Under the pieces are notes generated by a model, which was not told the origin of the DNA, did not search any database, and was given only the letters and a program-made list of their open reading frames with translations. The position numbers and the translations under genes are program-made. DNA of 41,390 nt, from the NCBI GenBank assembly GCA_021820485.1, contig JAKADO010000017.1, forward strand, positions 1 to 41,390, written 5' to 3'. Each line of letters starts with the position of its first letter. Position 1 is the stretch's first letter. This DNA is from Bacillota bacterium. GTDB taxonomy: Bacteria > Bacillota > Sulfobacillia > Sulfobacillales > Sulfobacillaceae. Positions 1-7,423 of this stretch are shown here, piece by piece.

Positions 1-33
1 ACCACTGAGGCTCTGAGTCAGGAGGGGTCCACG

Positions 34-927
34 ATGCACGGCAATCGACTTGTGCTTGTCATCGGCGCCACCGGAAATCAAGGTGGGTCAGTAGTTCATC
101 ATCTGCTGGGCCATCAATGGAGGATTCGTGCGCTAACCCGGAATCCGCGTTCACCTAAGGCTCTGGCTCTCGAAAAGTCCGGTATCCAAGTCGTGTCCGG
201 AGACCTCGCTGATCTCCCGTCGCTAGTTGAGGCGATGGATGGCGCTGACGGTGTTTTCAGCATCCAAAACTTCTGGGACTTGGGCCTTGAGGAAGAAGTG
301 CGGCTCGGCCTTCAGGTCATTAAGGCAGCACAGGCTCAGAGACGGGGCCCGCATCTCATCTACAGTTCCGGCTTGGGAGCCGATGCTCCCACCCGCGTCG
401 CGGCCATTGAAGGCAAGCGGACGATCGAGAGTCAGCTTCGCGCCTCCGGGTTGCGCTGCACCATCCTCCGACCCGCACTCTTCATGGATGACATTGAAGG
501 CGCGTCCCTGCCATTTTCCGGCCCCCTGCAACGGGTGTTGGATCGGCGGCGCCGCCTGGTTGGCCGTCTTTTTCTGGCGACCTTGCGCGGTGCCCTCGGG
601 CCCCGTGGCCGGGTTCCCTTGACCACCTTGGACGACGTGGGCCGGGTGGCCGCATGGGCCTTGACACACCCCGACGAAAGCCAATACCAAGCCTATCCCC
701 TCATAGGCTCGGTAGAATCAGTCGACTCGCTGTGCCGCACATGGGAGGAGAGCACCGGCTCCCGGATTCCCTGGGTACCGGGACTCACTATGGGACTGCG
801 TCTCTTTCATCCCCAGATGGCTCAGTTGCTCCGGTGGTTGGGACGAAATGCGGGCCAACCGACAACCGGGCCGATTTCTCTCTCTACATACCAAGAATGG
901 CTTTCCCACCTGCCCGCCCGCATCTAA
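34..927 (+). CDS. NmrA-family NAD(P)-binding protein
   Basis: A 297-residue Rossmann-fold protein of the NmrA/atypical SDR type. The N-terminus carries the dinucleotide-binding loop GATGNQGG right after a short beta strand, as in NmrA-like redox sensors and NAD(P)H-binding oxidoreductases. The rest (YSSGLGADAPT, ILRPALFMDD, a late segment with LTTLDDVGRVAAWAL) matches the family's usual layout and length. No catalytic YxxxK motif is evident, which is normal for NmrA proteins, so it may sense NAD(P)H rather than act as an enzyme. The ATG is preceded by AGGAGGGG at a good distance. It converges on the GNAT gene that follows, the stops overlapping by 4 bp. The substrate is unknown. Confidence 0.85.
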   Translation: MHGNRLVLVIGATGNQGGSVVHHLLGHQWRIRALTRNPRSPKALALEKSGIQVVSGDLADLPSLVEAMDGADGVFSIQNFWDLGLEEEVRLGLQVIKAAQAQRRGPHLIYSSGLGADAPTRVAAIEGKRTIESQLRASGLRCTILRPALFMDDIEGASLPFSGPLQRVLDRRRRLVGRLFLATLRGALGPRGRVPLTTLDDVGRVAAWALTHPDESQYQAYPLIGSVESVDSLCRTWEESTGSRIPWVPGLTMGLRLFHPQMAQLLRWLGRNAGQPTTGPISLSTYQEWLSHLPARI

Positions 928-1472
928 GGATGTTTCCGGGCCCGATACTCGTGATCCAATATGGACATGACGATCGAGTCATAGTATTGATGGTTGTAGA
1001 ACCAGTTCTGCCTCTTCACGCCTTCGCGCTGGAATCCTGCCTTTTCGTAGACATGAATGGCACGGGGATTGATGGTGTACACCTCTAGTTCGATGCGGTG
1101 CAGATTCAACACGCCGAACCCATATTCCAACATCAAATCGGTGGCTTCGCTGCCATAACCCTGGTCCCGATATTCCGGATGCATGGCAATCCGAAAGTTG
1201 GCCGTGCGGTTAATGGCATCGATTCCATTCAACACCACCTCCCCGATAAGTTGGTCGTCTTCTTCACGGCAGACCGCGAAATCAACGCGGTTGGCGGCCA
1301 GCGCGAAGGACCGCATCGCCTCGGTCAACACGTCCATCGGAAAAACCCGCTGGGTGCCAGTCAACCTCCGTCCCTCGGCATCGCCATTCACTATTTCATA
1401 AACACGGGGCAGATCCCCGGCTTCGAACGGGCGAAGGTACACCCGCCCTCCACTCAGCACCTTCACGGCCAA
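924..1472 (-). CDS. GNAT N-acetyltransferase, RimJ/RimL type
   Basis: A GNAT-fold acetyltransferase that would move the acetyl group of acetyl-CoA to an amine. Family signs are the start VYLRPFEAGDL, IGEVVLNGID (beta 4), the acetyl-CoA loop YRDQGYGSEA, and the tail NPRAIHVYEKAGFQREG typical of RimJ/RimL-like proteins. I place the start at the TTG at 1472 because GGGAGGG lies 6 nt ahead of it; an in-frame ATG at 1496 would overlap the upstream gene by 4 nt. It follows another GNAT gene closely on the same strand, so the two are probably co-transcribed. The acceptor (ribosomal protein N-terminus, antibiotic or other) cannot be told from sequence. Confidence 0.88.
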   Translation of the reverse strand: MAVKVLSGGRVYLRPFEAGDLPRVYEIVNGDAEGRRLTGTQRVFPMDVLTEAMRSFALAANRVDFAVCREEDDQLIGEVVLNGIDAINRTANFRIAMHPEYRDQGYGSEATDLMLEYGFGVLNLHRIELEVYTINPRAIHVYEKAGFQREGVKRQNWFYNHQYYDSIVMSILDHEYRARKHP

Positions 1473-1492
1473 TGGTTTCCCTCCCATGGTTC

Positions 1493-1987
1493 TCATTCCA
1501 CCTGGTTTCCCGTAGTCTCGAGACGCTGAGACAACCGGTGATAGCTGGGACGCATCCCTCGCGCCTGATAGAATGCGAGGGCACCTGGATTCGCATCCCA
1601 GACATTAAGCTCCAAGCGCGACACGCCGACACTCCGCATCCACTCCTCTACAGCATCCATGAGGGCTGTCCCCAATCCTTGCCCTCGCTCCACGGGCGAC
1701 ACCATTAACTCACGCACCACCACCATCCGTTCTCTGAGAAAAACCGAAGACTCTCCAGCATCCTGAATGCGTGCCACAACCACCCCCGAAACGGCGCCGC
1801 CACGGCCCATCGCGACAAAGACGCGCGCGGTGGAACTGGTCAACAGCGTTCGGTAGTCATCGCGGGCGACCAGAGGCGGAACGGGAGAAAAAATGTCTGG
1901 CCGCAACCGCTGGTGATGTCGGTGCAATCCTTCAAGAAGCTCTCGGACTGCGTCGTAATCGCTGTCCTCCGCAACTCTTGCCTTCAT
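1493..1987 (-). CDS. GNAT N-acetyltransferase
   Basis: A 164-residue GNAT acetyltransferase. It begins KARVAEDSDYDAVRELL, has a central beta strand VVVRELMVSP, the CoA pyrophosphate-binding loop ERGQGLGTALM, and the C-terminal NPGALAFYQARGM that caps the fold. The ATG has GGGAGG 7 nt upstream. It is the first gene of a two-gene acetyltransferase unit with 924-1472. The two are not close copies, so they probably act on different substrates; neither substrate can be named. Confidence 0.88.
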   Translation of the reverse strand: MKARVAEDSDYDAVRELLEGLHRHHQRLRPDIFSPVPPLVARDDYRTLLTSSTARVFVAMGRGGAVSGVVVARIQDAGESSVFLRERMVVVRELMVSPVERGQGLGTALMDAVEEWMRSVGVSRLELNVWDANPGALAFYQARGMRPSYHRLSQRLETTGNQVE

Positions 1988-2097
1988 CTCTAAGCCTCCC
2001 TATGTCGGGCGTCGGAATTCTCCGCCATACCCGATGGCTGGCCCCGGACCCGTGATAAACTGCCAGTATTGAAGACCATACGTTGAGGAGGCACCCC

Positions 2098-2568
2098 ATG
2101 TCCATGTCCCGTTACTATCAAGCGTTGCGCGATAAGATTGGCACCGCCCGAATCTTCAGCCCCGCGGTGGCGGCCATCATCCGCGACGAGAGCGGCCGCA
2201 TCCTCTTCGTGCGAAGCGCCGACGACAGCCTTTGGAGCCTTCCCGCCGGCGCCATTGAATTAGGTGAAACACCGGCCCAGGCGGTGGTCCGAGAAGTGTA
2301 TGAGGAGACCGGACTTCAGGTCGAAGCGCGCCATCTAGCGGGAGTCTTTGGAGGCAAAGAATATCGTTGGACCTATCCTGACGGCAATCAGGTGGAATAT
2401 CTCATTTGTTTGTTTGATTGCGATGTCGTCGGCGGAATCCTCCATCCCGTCGACGGCGAGGCGGCTGAGCTCGCATACTTTGCTCCAAACTCGCGGCCCC
2501 ATCTGCAATGGCCTTATCCTTCCGAACTCTTCGCTGCGAATCCCACGCGGACGGCCTATTTCTCCTAG
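2098..2568 (+). CDS. NUDIX hydrolase
   Basis: A NUDIX pyrophosphohydrolase of about 156 residues. The complete NUDIX box is present: GAIELGETPAQ, then the helix REVYEETGL, giving GX5EX7REVXEETGL with the metal-binding glutamates. The N-terminus SRYYQALRDKIGTARI is a short helix seen in many Firmicute NUDIX proteins annotated as ADP-ribose or nucleoside diphosphate-X hydrolases. I chose the ATG at 2098 because GAGGAGG ends 6 nt before it; a TTG at 2083 in the same frame would start inside that ribosome binding site. It stands alone on its strand between GNAT genes. The substrate cannot be assigned. Confidence 0.9.
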   Translation: MSMSRYYQALRDKIGTARIFSPAVAAIIRDESGRILFVRSADDSLWSLPAGAIELGETPAQAVVREVYEETGLQVEARHLAGVFGGKEYRWTYPDGNQVEYLICLFDCDVVGGILHPVDGEAAELAYFAPNSRPHLQWPYPSELFAANPTRTAYFS

Positions 2569-2580
2569 ACTCACCGCTGC

Positions 2581-3036
2581 TCAGAAATCGCAGCGCATGG
2601 CCGGGAGCAGACGCCCAGGAACGGCGCTCGACGGAACCCATCCCTCCTGCCGGGCGCCCATTTTCCGATAGAAGGGAACGGCGTGGGGATCGGCATCCCA
2701 GGTCATTTGGACCGCTCCTGCGTCCCGCGCTTGCGTGACCGCATGGCTAAAGAGCGCCCGCCCATAGCCCTTTCCCATCGCCTCAGGGGCCACATATAAA
2801 AATTCCAGGCGCGCCGCCCGGCCGTGCGGCCGCAAAAGGTAGAACCCAGCGACAGCCCCCGCACCATCCACAACATAGGTCGGGTTGTCGGCGATATCCT
2901 CCCGTGTAACGGTTAAGTCATCCCGACAAGCCTCCATAAATACAGGGTCATAGCCCCAACTCGCCTTGGAGCGCAGCGCCAGTTCGGTCAACTGCCCTGC
3001 CTCCTCCGGCGACGCTCGGCGCATGCGATCTGCCAT
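2581..3036 (-). CDS. GNAT N-acetyltransferase
   Basis: A 151-residue GNAT protein. The acetyl-CoA-binding loop is MGKGYGRALF, preceded by the beta strand ARLEFLYVAP and followed by DADPHAVPFYRKMGA. The start ATG lies 1 nt after the stop of the isochorismatase-like gene 3038-3592 on the same strand, so translation is probably coupled and the two genes form an operon. It converges on the NUDIX gene 2098-2568. The substrate is unknown. Confidence 0.87.
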   Translation of the reverse strand: MADRMRRASPEEAGQLTELALRSKASWGYDPVFMEACRDDLTVTREDIADNPTYVVDGAGAVAGFYLLRPHGRAARLEFLYVAPEAMGKGYGRALFSHAVTQARDAGAVQMTWDADPHAVPFYRKMGARQEGWVPSSAVPGRLLPAMRCDF

Positions 3037-3037
3037 G

Positions 3038-3592
3038 CTAGCCCAGCTTCTCAGCCCATGCGCTGACAGTCAGCACCTCCGCTTGCCGCGGAAACACCTT
3101 CTCCATCAACACCCGATGCACCTCGGGATCGTTATCGAGGCAGGCATCAGACAACACGGTCAGTCGGAAGTCTTGGTCGGCCGCTTCGCGGAGAGTCGAC
3201 AGCACCACCCCACTGGTGGCAATCCCGGTCAGCACCAAGTGATCAATTCCCTGGGAACGCAGCACAACGTCCAACCCACTGCCGGAAAAGGCACTGACAC
3301 GCCGCTTCACAACCACCACTTCGTCACCGGCCGGCCGCACGCCATCCCAAATCTGGGTGGATGGCTCGCTTTCCACCATGCCCCCATGAGCCTTAATAGC
3401 GGAGAACGATCGATTGTTTGGACTGACGTCGGGGTATCCCGGACGCATCGCAACACGGACAAAAATGACCGGGATGGCGTGCGCCCGGGCACTGGCTAAG
3501 GCTGATTGCACGGGTTCTAAGTCCTGCTCCCGGGCATAGCGCTCAACAATGCCATTTTGGACATCCATGACCAGCAACGCACTCTTTCCCAT
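3038..3592 (-). CDS. Isochorismatase-like hydrolase lacking the nucleophile Cys
   Basis: A 184-residue isochorismatase-fold protein. It starts GKSALLVMDVQNGIVE with the conserved Asp, followed by the region VVVKRRVSAFSGSGLD with the conserved Lys. The third catalytic position, usually TxxCV, reads TGIATSGVVLSTLREA: Gly stands where the nucleophilic Cys is expected. To my knowledge this GVVLST variant recurs in a subgroup of annotated cysteine hydrolases, so it is probably a real branch, not an error, but classical thiol chemistry is unlikely. The ORF continues upstream to 3763; I chose the ATG at 3592 because GGGAGG precedes it and the protein then begins where family members do. It is transcribed away from msrB and is coupled to the downstream GNAT gene. 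Confidence 0.85.
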   Translation of the reverse strand: MGKSALLVMDVQNGIVERYAREQDLEPVQSALASARAHAIPVIFVRVAMRPGYPDVSPNNRSFSAIKAHGGMVESEPSTQIWDGVRPAGDEVVVVKRRVSAFSGSGLDVVLRSQGIDHLVLTGIATSGVVLSTLREAADQDFRLTVLSDACLDNDPEVHRVLMEKVFPRQAEVLTVSAWAEKLG

Positions 3593-3762
3593 CTTCCAGT
3601 CCTCCCACCAACAGCTTGCCAAATTTTCCGGTCCGTTCGGGACCTCCCCCATCATACCGCATTCCCCCGCCCACGGTAGGAAGACACACCGGAAATAAGG
3701 TAACATAGTCCCGGAGAGGATCTTTCGTGACATGCCTGAGAAGCGGAGGAGGAATGTAGCCA

Positions 3763-4194
3763 ATGGAGAAGCAGGAGCGTTTGAGGCAGCTTACCCCCAT
3801 GCAATACCAAGTCACGCAGTTGAATGGCACCGAGCCCCCCTTTCAGAATGAGTATTGGAACAATCAGCGCGAGGGCCTCTATGTCGATGTGGTTTCGGGG
3901 GAGCCGTTGTTCTCCTCGCGGGACCAATATGACGCGGGTTGCGGATGGCCGAGCTTCACTCGCCCGCTGAACCCCCAGTCGATTGTTGAACGGGCCGACA
4001 GAAGCCACGGCATGCGCCGTACCGAGGTCCGCAGCGAAGGCGCCGATTCGCACCTTGGCCACGTCTTCAACGACGGACCACGGGAAGCCGGCGGCCTGCG
4101 CTACTGCATCAATTCGGCGTCGTTGCGCTTCATACCCAAGGAGGACTTGGAGCGCGAAGGCTACGGCGCGTACATCCAACTCTTCACGCGCTAG
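3763..4194 (+). CDS. msrB: Peptide-methionine (R)-S-oxide reductase
   Basis: MsrB reduces methionine-R-sulfoxide in proteins, using thioredoxin to recycle. The 143-residue protein has the family core: [33 protein letters not shown], and the catalytic [11 protein letters not shown] with Cys at about residue 114. The paired CxxC zinc-binding motifs of some MsrBs are absent, as in the Bacillus type. The ATG has GGAGGAGG about 10 nt upstream. No msrA is next to it; thioredoxin reductase is encoded at 11985-12914. A strong hairpin follows the stop. Confidence 0.95.
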   Translation: MEKQERLRQLTPMQYQVTQLNGTEPPFQNEYWNNQREGLYVDVVSGEPLFSSRDQYDAGCGWPSFTRPLNPQSIVERADRSHGMRRTEVRSEGADSHLGHVFNDGPREAGGLRYCINSASLRFIPKEDLEREGYGAYIQLFTR

Positions 4195-4219
4195 GAGGGA
4201 TCGCCTCAGGCGTTCCCTC
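4195..4219. terminator. Hairpin between converging msrB and the aspS-like gene
   Basis: Starting 1 nt after the msrB stop, GAGGGATCGCC pairs with GGCGTTCCCTC across a TCA loop, giving 10 pairs with one T-T mismatch. The hairpin ends 5 nt before the stop of the opposing aspS-like gene, so it could end transcription from both sides. No long U-run follows on either strand. Confidence 0.6.
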
Positions 4220-4223
4220 CCTC

Positions 4224-5491
4224 TTATGGCTCAATGCGATGCATGTCACGTGGAAAGAACGTCGCCTGGCGAATGTTGGAAAGGCCCAACAGTCGGGCTG
4301 TAAAACGCTCCAAGCCAATGGCAACCCCCCCGTGGGGCGGCATCCCATAGCGAAATGCGGCCAGATAGCCTTCAAGGCCACCGGTGTCGAGACCGTGCTC
4401 AGACAAGGCTTGAAGATAGTCCGCATGGCGATGAAGCCGTTTCCCACCCGTCACAATCTCCTGGCCGCGAAACAGCAAGTCGAAGCTTCTCGTGTAGATC
4501 GGGCGCTTACGCGCGGGGTACCCTTCCACATAGAGAAAGTCGGATCCATATTCCTGCTGCGCCCATTCCCCGAGCCACGCCTCATAGGCAGGCGCCAAGT
4601 CCGGCTCGGCCGTCACGTCTCGGACAAGCCCGCGCGACACGCGTTCCAGCGCCTCTTGAAAGTGGATTACCGGGATGTTTTGCGACACTACGGGCCAGTT
4701 CACAGCGCGCTCGATCGGCACGCTGCTGGCCGCCTCAACCATGCCTTCCATCACCTCGGCCAAAACGGACATCACCGTATGGTGGTCCTCAATGAATCCC
4801 ATCTCGGCGTCCAGTGAGGTATATTGGCTCTAGTGCCTCCCGGTGTCATGCGGCTCCGCACGAAAGACCAGTCCGACCTCAAAGACCCGGCCAAACACGC
4901 CCACCAGCATCTGCTTGTATAATTGTGGGCTCTGGGCCAAAAAGGCTTCTTGGTCAAAGTAGCGCAGCGAAAAGACATTCGCCCCGCTTTCCGAAGCGGC
5001 GGCGATAATCTTCGGAGTGTGCACCTCGACGAAGCGCTGGCGGGAGCGGTCTTGCGAAACCCCTCCACAAGCTGGGACTGAACGCGAAAGACGTCCCGCA
5101 CCCGTGGATGCCGCAGGGTTAATGCGGCCTCATCAAGTTGCCGGTCGAGGCAGAGCGGCACCGTGGGTCCTCCTAGGGAGACGGGGAGTGGTCCCACCGC
5201 CCGGCTCAACACCTCGAATTCCGGTTCGTGCAGTTCGACGCCCCGGGGCGCTCGAGTCTCCGGCACCACACGCCCGGTGACGCGCACCACTGTCTCGGGC
5301 GGCAACGGCGGCAAAGCTGCGTCCTCGCCTGAATGGCGGATTTGCAAAAGCCCCTCTCCATCGCGCAAGACAATGAAGCGGATGGCGCCCAACCGACGGA
5401 CACGATGAATCCACCCGGAGACCGTCACACGTTTTTCAGGGTATTGAGCGAGTTCGGTACTGACACAGGGAATGAGCAATTTGTGGCTCAA
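4224..5491 (-). pseudogene. Broken archaeal-genre aspartyl-tRNA synthetase (AspRS)
   Basis: The joined fragments read as one class IIb synthetase of about 420 residues, the length of archaeal-type or non-discriminating AspRS. The N-terminal OB fold has VTVSGWIHRVRRLG; motif 2 is [11 protein letters not shown]; motif 3 is GLERFTARLLGL with the ending FFPRDMHRIEP. Two lesions interrupt it. Around 5036-5048, just after VEGFRKT, the frame slips by one base: [10 protein letters not shown] continues in another frame. At 4830-4832 a TAG follows DTGRH, where relatives have Leu in the HLNEYTSLD stretch; a single base change from TTG would explain it, and reading continues in frame with SQYTSLDAEM. The best start is the TTG at 5491 behind GGAGG. 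With two lesions it is probably a pseudogene, unless the sequence is in error. A bacterial-type aspS presumably exists elsewhere. Confidence 0.85.
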
Positions 5492-5499
5492 GGCAGGTT

Positions 5500-5723
5500 C
5501 CTCCAAGGTCTGGTCCTTGTGCGGACGGGGCCAGTCCCGTGGTTCCACCGCACTTCACGACGCGCGTGGAGGCCGCGCACCGCCTTGTAGGCCGTTAACG
5601 GGGCCAGCGGAGCCGTACTCCTTTCGGGCCTGCACTCCGGAGGGCCGTTCACCGCCACGAATTTCGTGCCACACTCTCACCCCGCACGGCTCGCTGTCTC
5701 GAATCGGACGGTTACTCGTCTCC
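5500..5723 (-). promoter_or_regulatory. T-box leader with glycine-type specifier
   Basis: This leader runs from the end of the alkyltransferase-like gene to the aspS-like start. Read on the minus strand, stem I closes by GGAG/CTCC; its specifier loop has AGTA on the 5' side and GAACGGCC on the 3' side, with the helix ACCGTCC/GGCGGT above. AGCGAGCC, GGTGAGAG, CCGAAAGGAGTA and CCGTTAACGG are typical T-box segments. The antiterminator (5519-5553) is complete: GTGCGG/CCGCAC, a TGGAACC bulge, ACGGG/CCCGT. In the known glyQS leaders the specifier sits one base after GAA, which here gives GGC (Gly) at 5644-5646; TGGA (5544-5547) would match a tRNA with discriminator U, as in tRNA-Gly. No U-run follows, and CCTCCA at 5567-5572 could mask the ribosome binding site, so control is probably at translation. 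Confidence 0.85.
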
Positions 5724-5724
5724 A

Positions 5725-6258
5725 TCATCGTATTGTCCCCATGATACCAGAGCGCCCGGGCAATGCGATCGCCTCATAGCGTCTCAACACTTCATTCAAG
5801 GGATCCCGCTGGCATTCCGCAGCCGTCCCATCGGCGCGAATCACCCGGTGGGTGGGAATGAGGTAAGCCAGCGGAGAGCGGCGCATCGCGCGGCCAGCGG
5901 CACGCGCACGTCGTGGATAGCCGGCCCACGAGGCCAACGTCCCATAACTGCACGTTGTCCCAAACGGAATGTCACTGGCTCTCGACAACAGATCCCGCTC
6001 GAGCGCCGTAAAACCCAAATCGGCAGCGGGCCAACACTCAACCGCCCTCCCACGGAATGTCTGGTCCAAGATGCGCTCAATCCAATCCGGCATGGGGCGA
6101 TCCAGAACCGGCCGCCCCATCACCGAGTTCGGCCATGACTGTCCAAACTCACTCAAAACCAGCGCCGTCGACGAATGGACTACCCAAAAAGGGCCGACTG
6201 GGCTCGGCCAAACACTACCCGAAAGCGACGTCTCGTCCAAAACGTTCCAGTCAATCAC
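5725..6258 (-). CDS. Alkyltransferase-like protein, active-site Cys replaced by Thr
   Basis: A 177-residue homolog of O6-alkylguanine-DNA alkyltransferase (Ogt/MGMT). The C-terminal DNA-binding domain is clear: DIPFGTTCSYGTLASWAGYP, RAAGRAMRRSPLAYLIP, then THRVIRADGT. In true alkyltransferases the last motif is PCHRV, with Cys as alkyl acceptor; here it is PTHRV. Known alkyltransferase-like (ATL) proteins carry PWHR or PAHR and flag damage for nucleotide excision repair; Thr at this place is unusual. An N-terminal domain of about 85 residues, as in Ogt and Ada-C, is kept, whereas most ATLs are short. The start is the GTG at 6258, behind AGAAGAGG; an ATG at 6276 has no such site. Its stop abuts the T-box leader, and it diverges from the exported amidase, the two starts being 17 bp apart. 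Confidence 0.82.
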   Translation of the reverse strand: MIDWNVLDETSLSGSVWPSPVGPFWVVHSSTALVLSEFGQSWPNSVMGRPVLDRPMPDWIERILDQTFRGRAVECWPAADLGFTALERDLLSRASDIPFGTTCSYGTLASWAGYPRRARAAGRAMRRSPLAYLIPTHRVIRADGTAAECQRDPLNEVLRRYEAIALPGRSGIMGTIR

Positions 6259-6274
6259 GCGGCACCTCTTCTGC

Positions 6275-7423
6275 ATGAAAATGGCGCGAACGCCTCACCA
6301 TATCCTCATGACCTCTCTTATGTCGCTACTCATGGCGCTCGTACTCAGAGCCCACGCACAATACCACCCCGTGATTCCGCTGACTCCTGAGGAGAAAGCG
6401 GTGCGCGCACATTTGCAGACATTGGTTCAGGACCAGCAATCCGATATGATTCACCACCGGATTAACGCACTCACGCGCTTGTATCTCACCGGCGATTCCG
6501 CCCAAGAAGCGCTCAAGGTCTCGCAGGTGCGCAGCCAGTACTTGTTCAATTGGGCGCGACTGCGCCATATCGAGTGGGTTGGCATCGCGGTGACGGTCCG
6601 CACTCCGTCAATCCAAATCGTCAGCCCCACCATGGTTCGATTCTACGCTGTGGAGCGGGAGCGCTACACCTACCGATACCAGGGGCGCAAAAAGTCTCCC
6701 GTGGTGTTCGGCATTGCCTCGCGCCATTATCTTAGCATCATGGAGGACCACGGCCAGTGGAAATTCCAAAGCGATGACTTTACCAATCCCGTGCTTCCTG
6801 ACGATATGGCGGGACAACGAACCCCCTTGCAGACTGGTGGACATCCCCCACAGGGGCCCTGGTCACAAGGACGGATGGATGCAGTCCGCTATGCCAACAC
6901 CTTTTGCGGCAATGCCCCGGGATGCGGCAATGACGGGCGGTACAACCGCGATTATCAAAACTACAATGGCAACGGCGGAGACTGTACCAACTTCATCTCC
7001 CAGGTCCTCCATGCTGGCGGTTGGCGCATGACCCCGGTATGGAACTATGATCACACCGCCGACGAAGGCAGCGCCGCCTGGACTAACGCCTCGGCACTGG
7101 CCCAGTTCCTGTCCGACAGTGGACGGGCTACGCTCTATGCCCACGGCTCCTACGCGACAGTCACACGCCCCACCGCCAAATCTCCCGAGGGAGCCATTGA
7201 ATCCTTGCGGCCAGGCGACCTGATAAGCTACCAGGAGCATGGCCGAATTGTCCACTCGGCCGTGGTGGTCGGCTACGATCCCAAAGGGGTCCCATTGACC
7301 ATCGCACATACCAACGATCGCTATCATGTGCCCTGGGATTTCGGATGGAGCGATCGCACCGTATTCTATCTATGGCACATTCATTACCCAGGAGAGGTTA
7401 AGTCAGAGGAAAGGACCCGTTGA
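6275..7423 (+). CDS. Exported amidase-6 domain protein
   Basis: A 382-residue protein with an N-terminal signal sequence (residues 1 to about 28, ILMTSLMSLLMALVL then RAHA, a good signal-peptidase site). After a 150-residue region of mixed helix and strand, the C-terminal third carries the putative amidase domain (Amidase_6): RYNRDYQNYNGNGGDCTNFI with the likely catalytic Cys, then LRPGDLISYQ and HSAVVVGYD with the likely His. Such proteins are linked to cell-wall or spore peptide hydrolysis; the substrate is not known. Two starts (ATG 6275 and 6281) fit the signal peptide; neither has a ribosome binding site, so it may be leaderless. Its last 26 bp overlap the end of the opposing gene 7398-8153. 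Confidence 0.8.
   Translation: MKMARTPHHILMTSLMSLLMALVLRAHAQYHPVIPLTPEEKAVRAHLQTLVQDQQSDMIHHRINALTRLYLTGDSAQEALKVSQVRSQYLFNWARLRHIEWVGIAVTVRTPSIQIVSPTMVRFYAVERERYTYRYQGRKKSPVVFGIASRHYLSIMEDHGQWKFQSDDFTNPVLPDDMAGQRTPLQTGGHPPQGPWSQGRMDAVRYANTFCGNAPGCGNDGRYNRDYQNYNGNGGDCTNFISQVLHAGGWRMTPVWNYDHTADEGSAAWTNASALAQFLSDSGRATLYAHGSYATVTRPTAKSPEGAIESLRPGDLISYQEHGRIVHSAVVVGYDPKGVPLTIAHTNDRYHVPWDFGWSDRTVFYLWHIHYPGEVKSEERTR

Noticed and set aside
4830..4832. TAG in the AspRS gene read as a sense codon (pyrrolysine or suppression)
   Set aside because: A separate frameshift in the same gene makes decay the simpler reading, and relatives have an ordinary Leu there.
5644..5650. Overlapping GAA/AAC in the specifier loop as a dual Glu/Asn codon
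   Set aside because: GAA is needed for the loop-E fold opposite AGTA, and TGGA does not match the G discriminator of tRNA-Asn.
5969..6274. Upstream extension of the exported amidase frame
   Set aside because: It runs antisense to the ATL-like gene and would bury the signal peptide about 100 residues into the protein.
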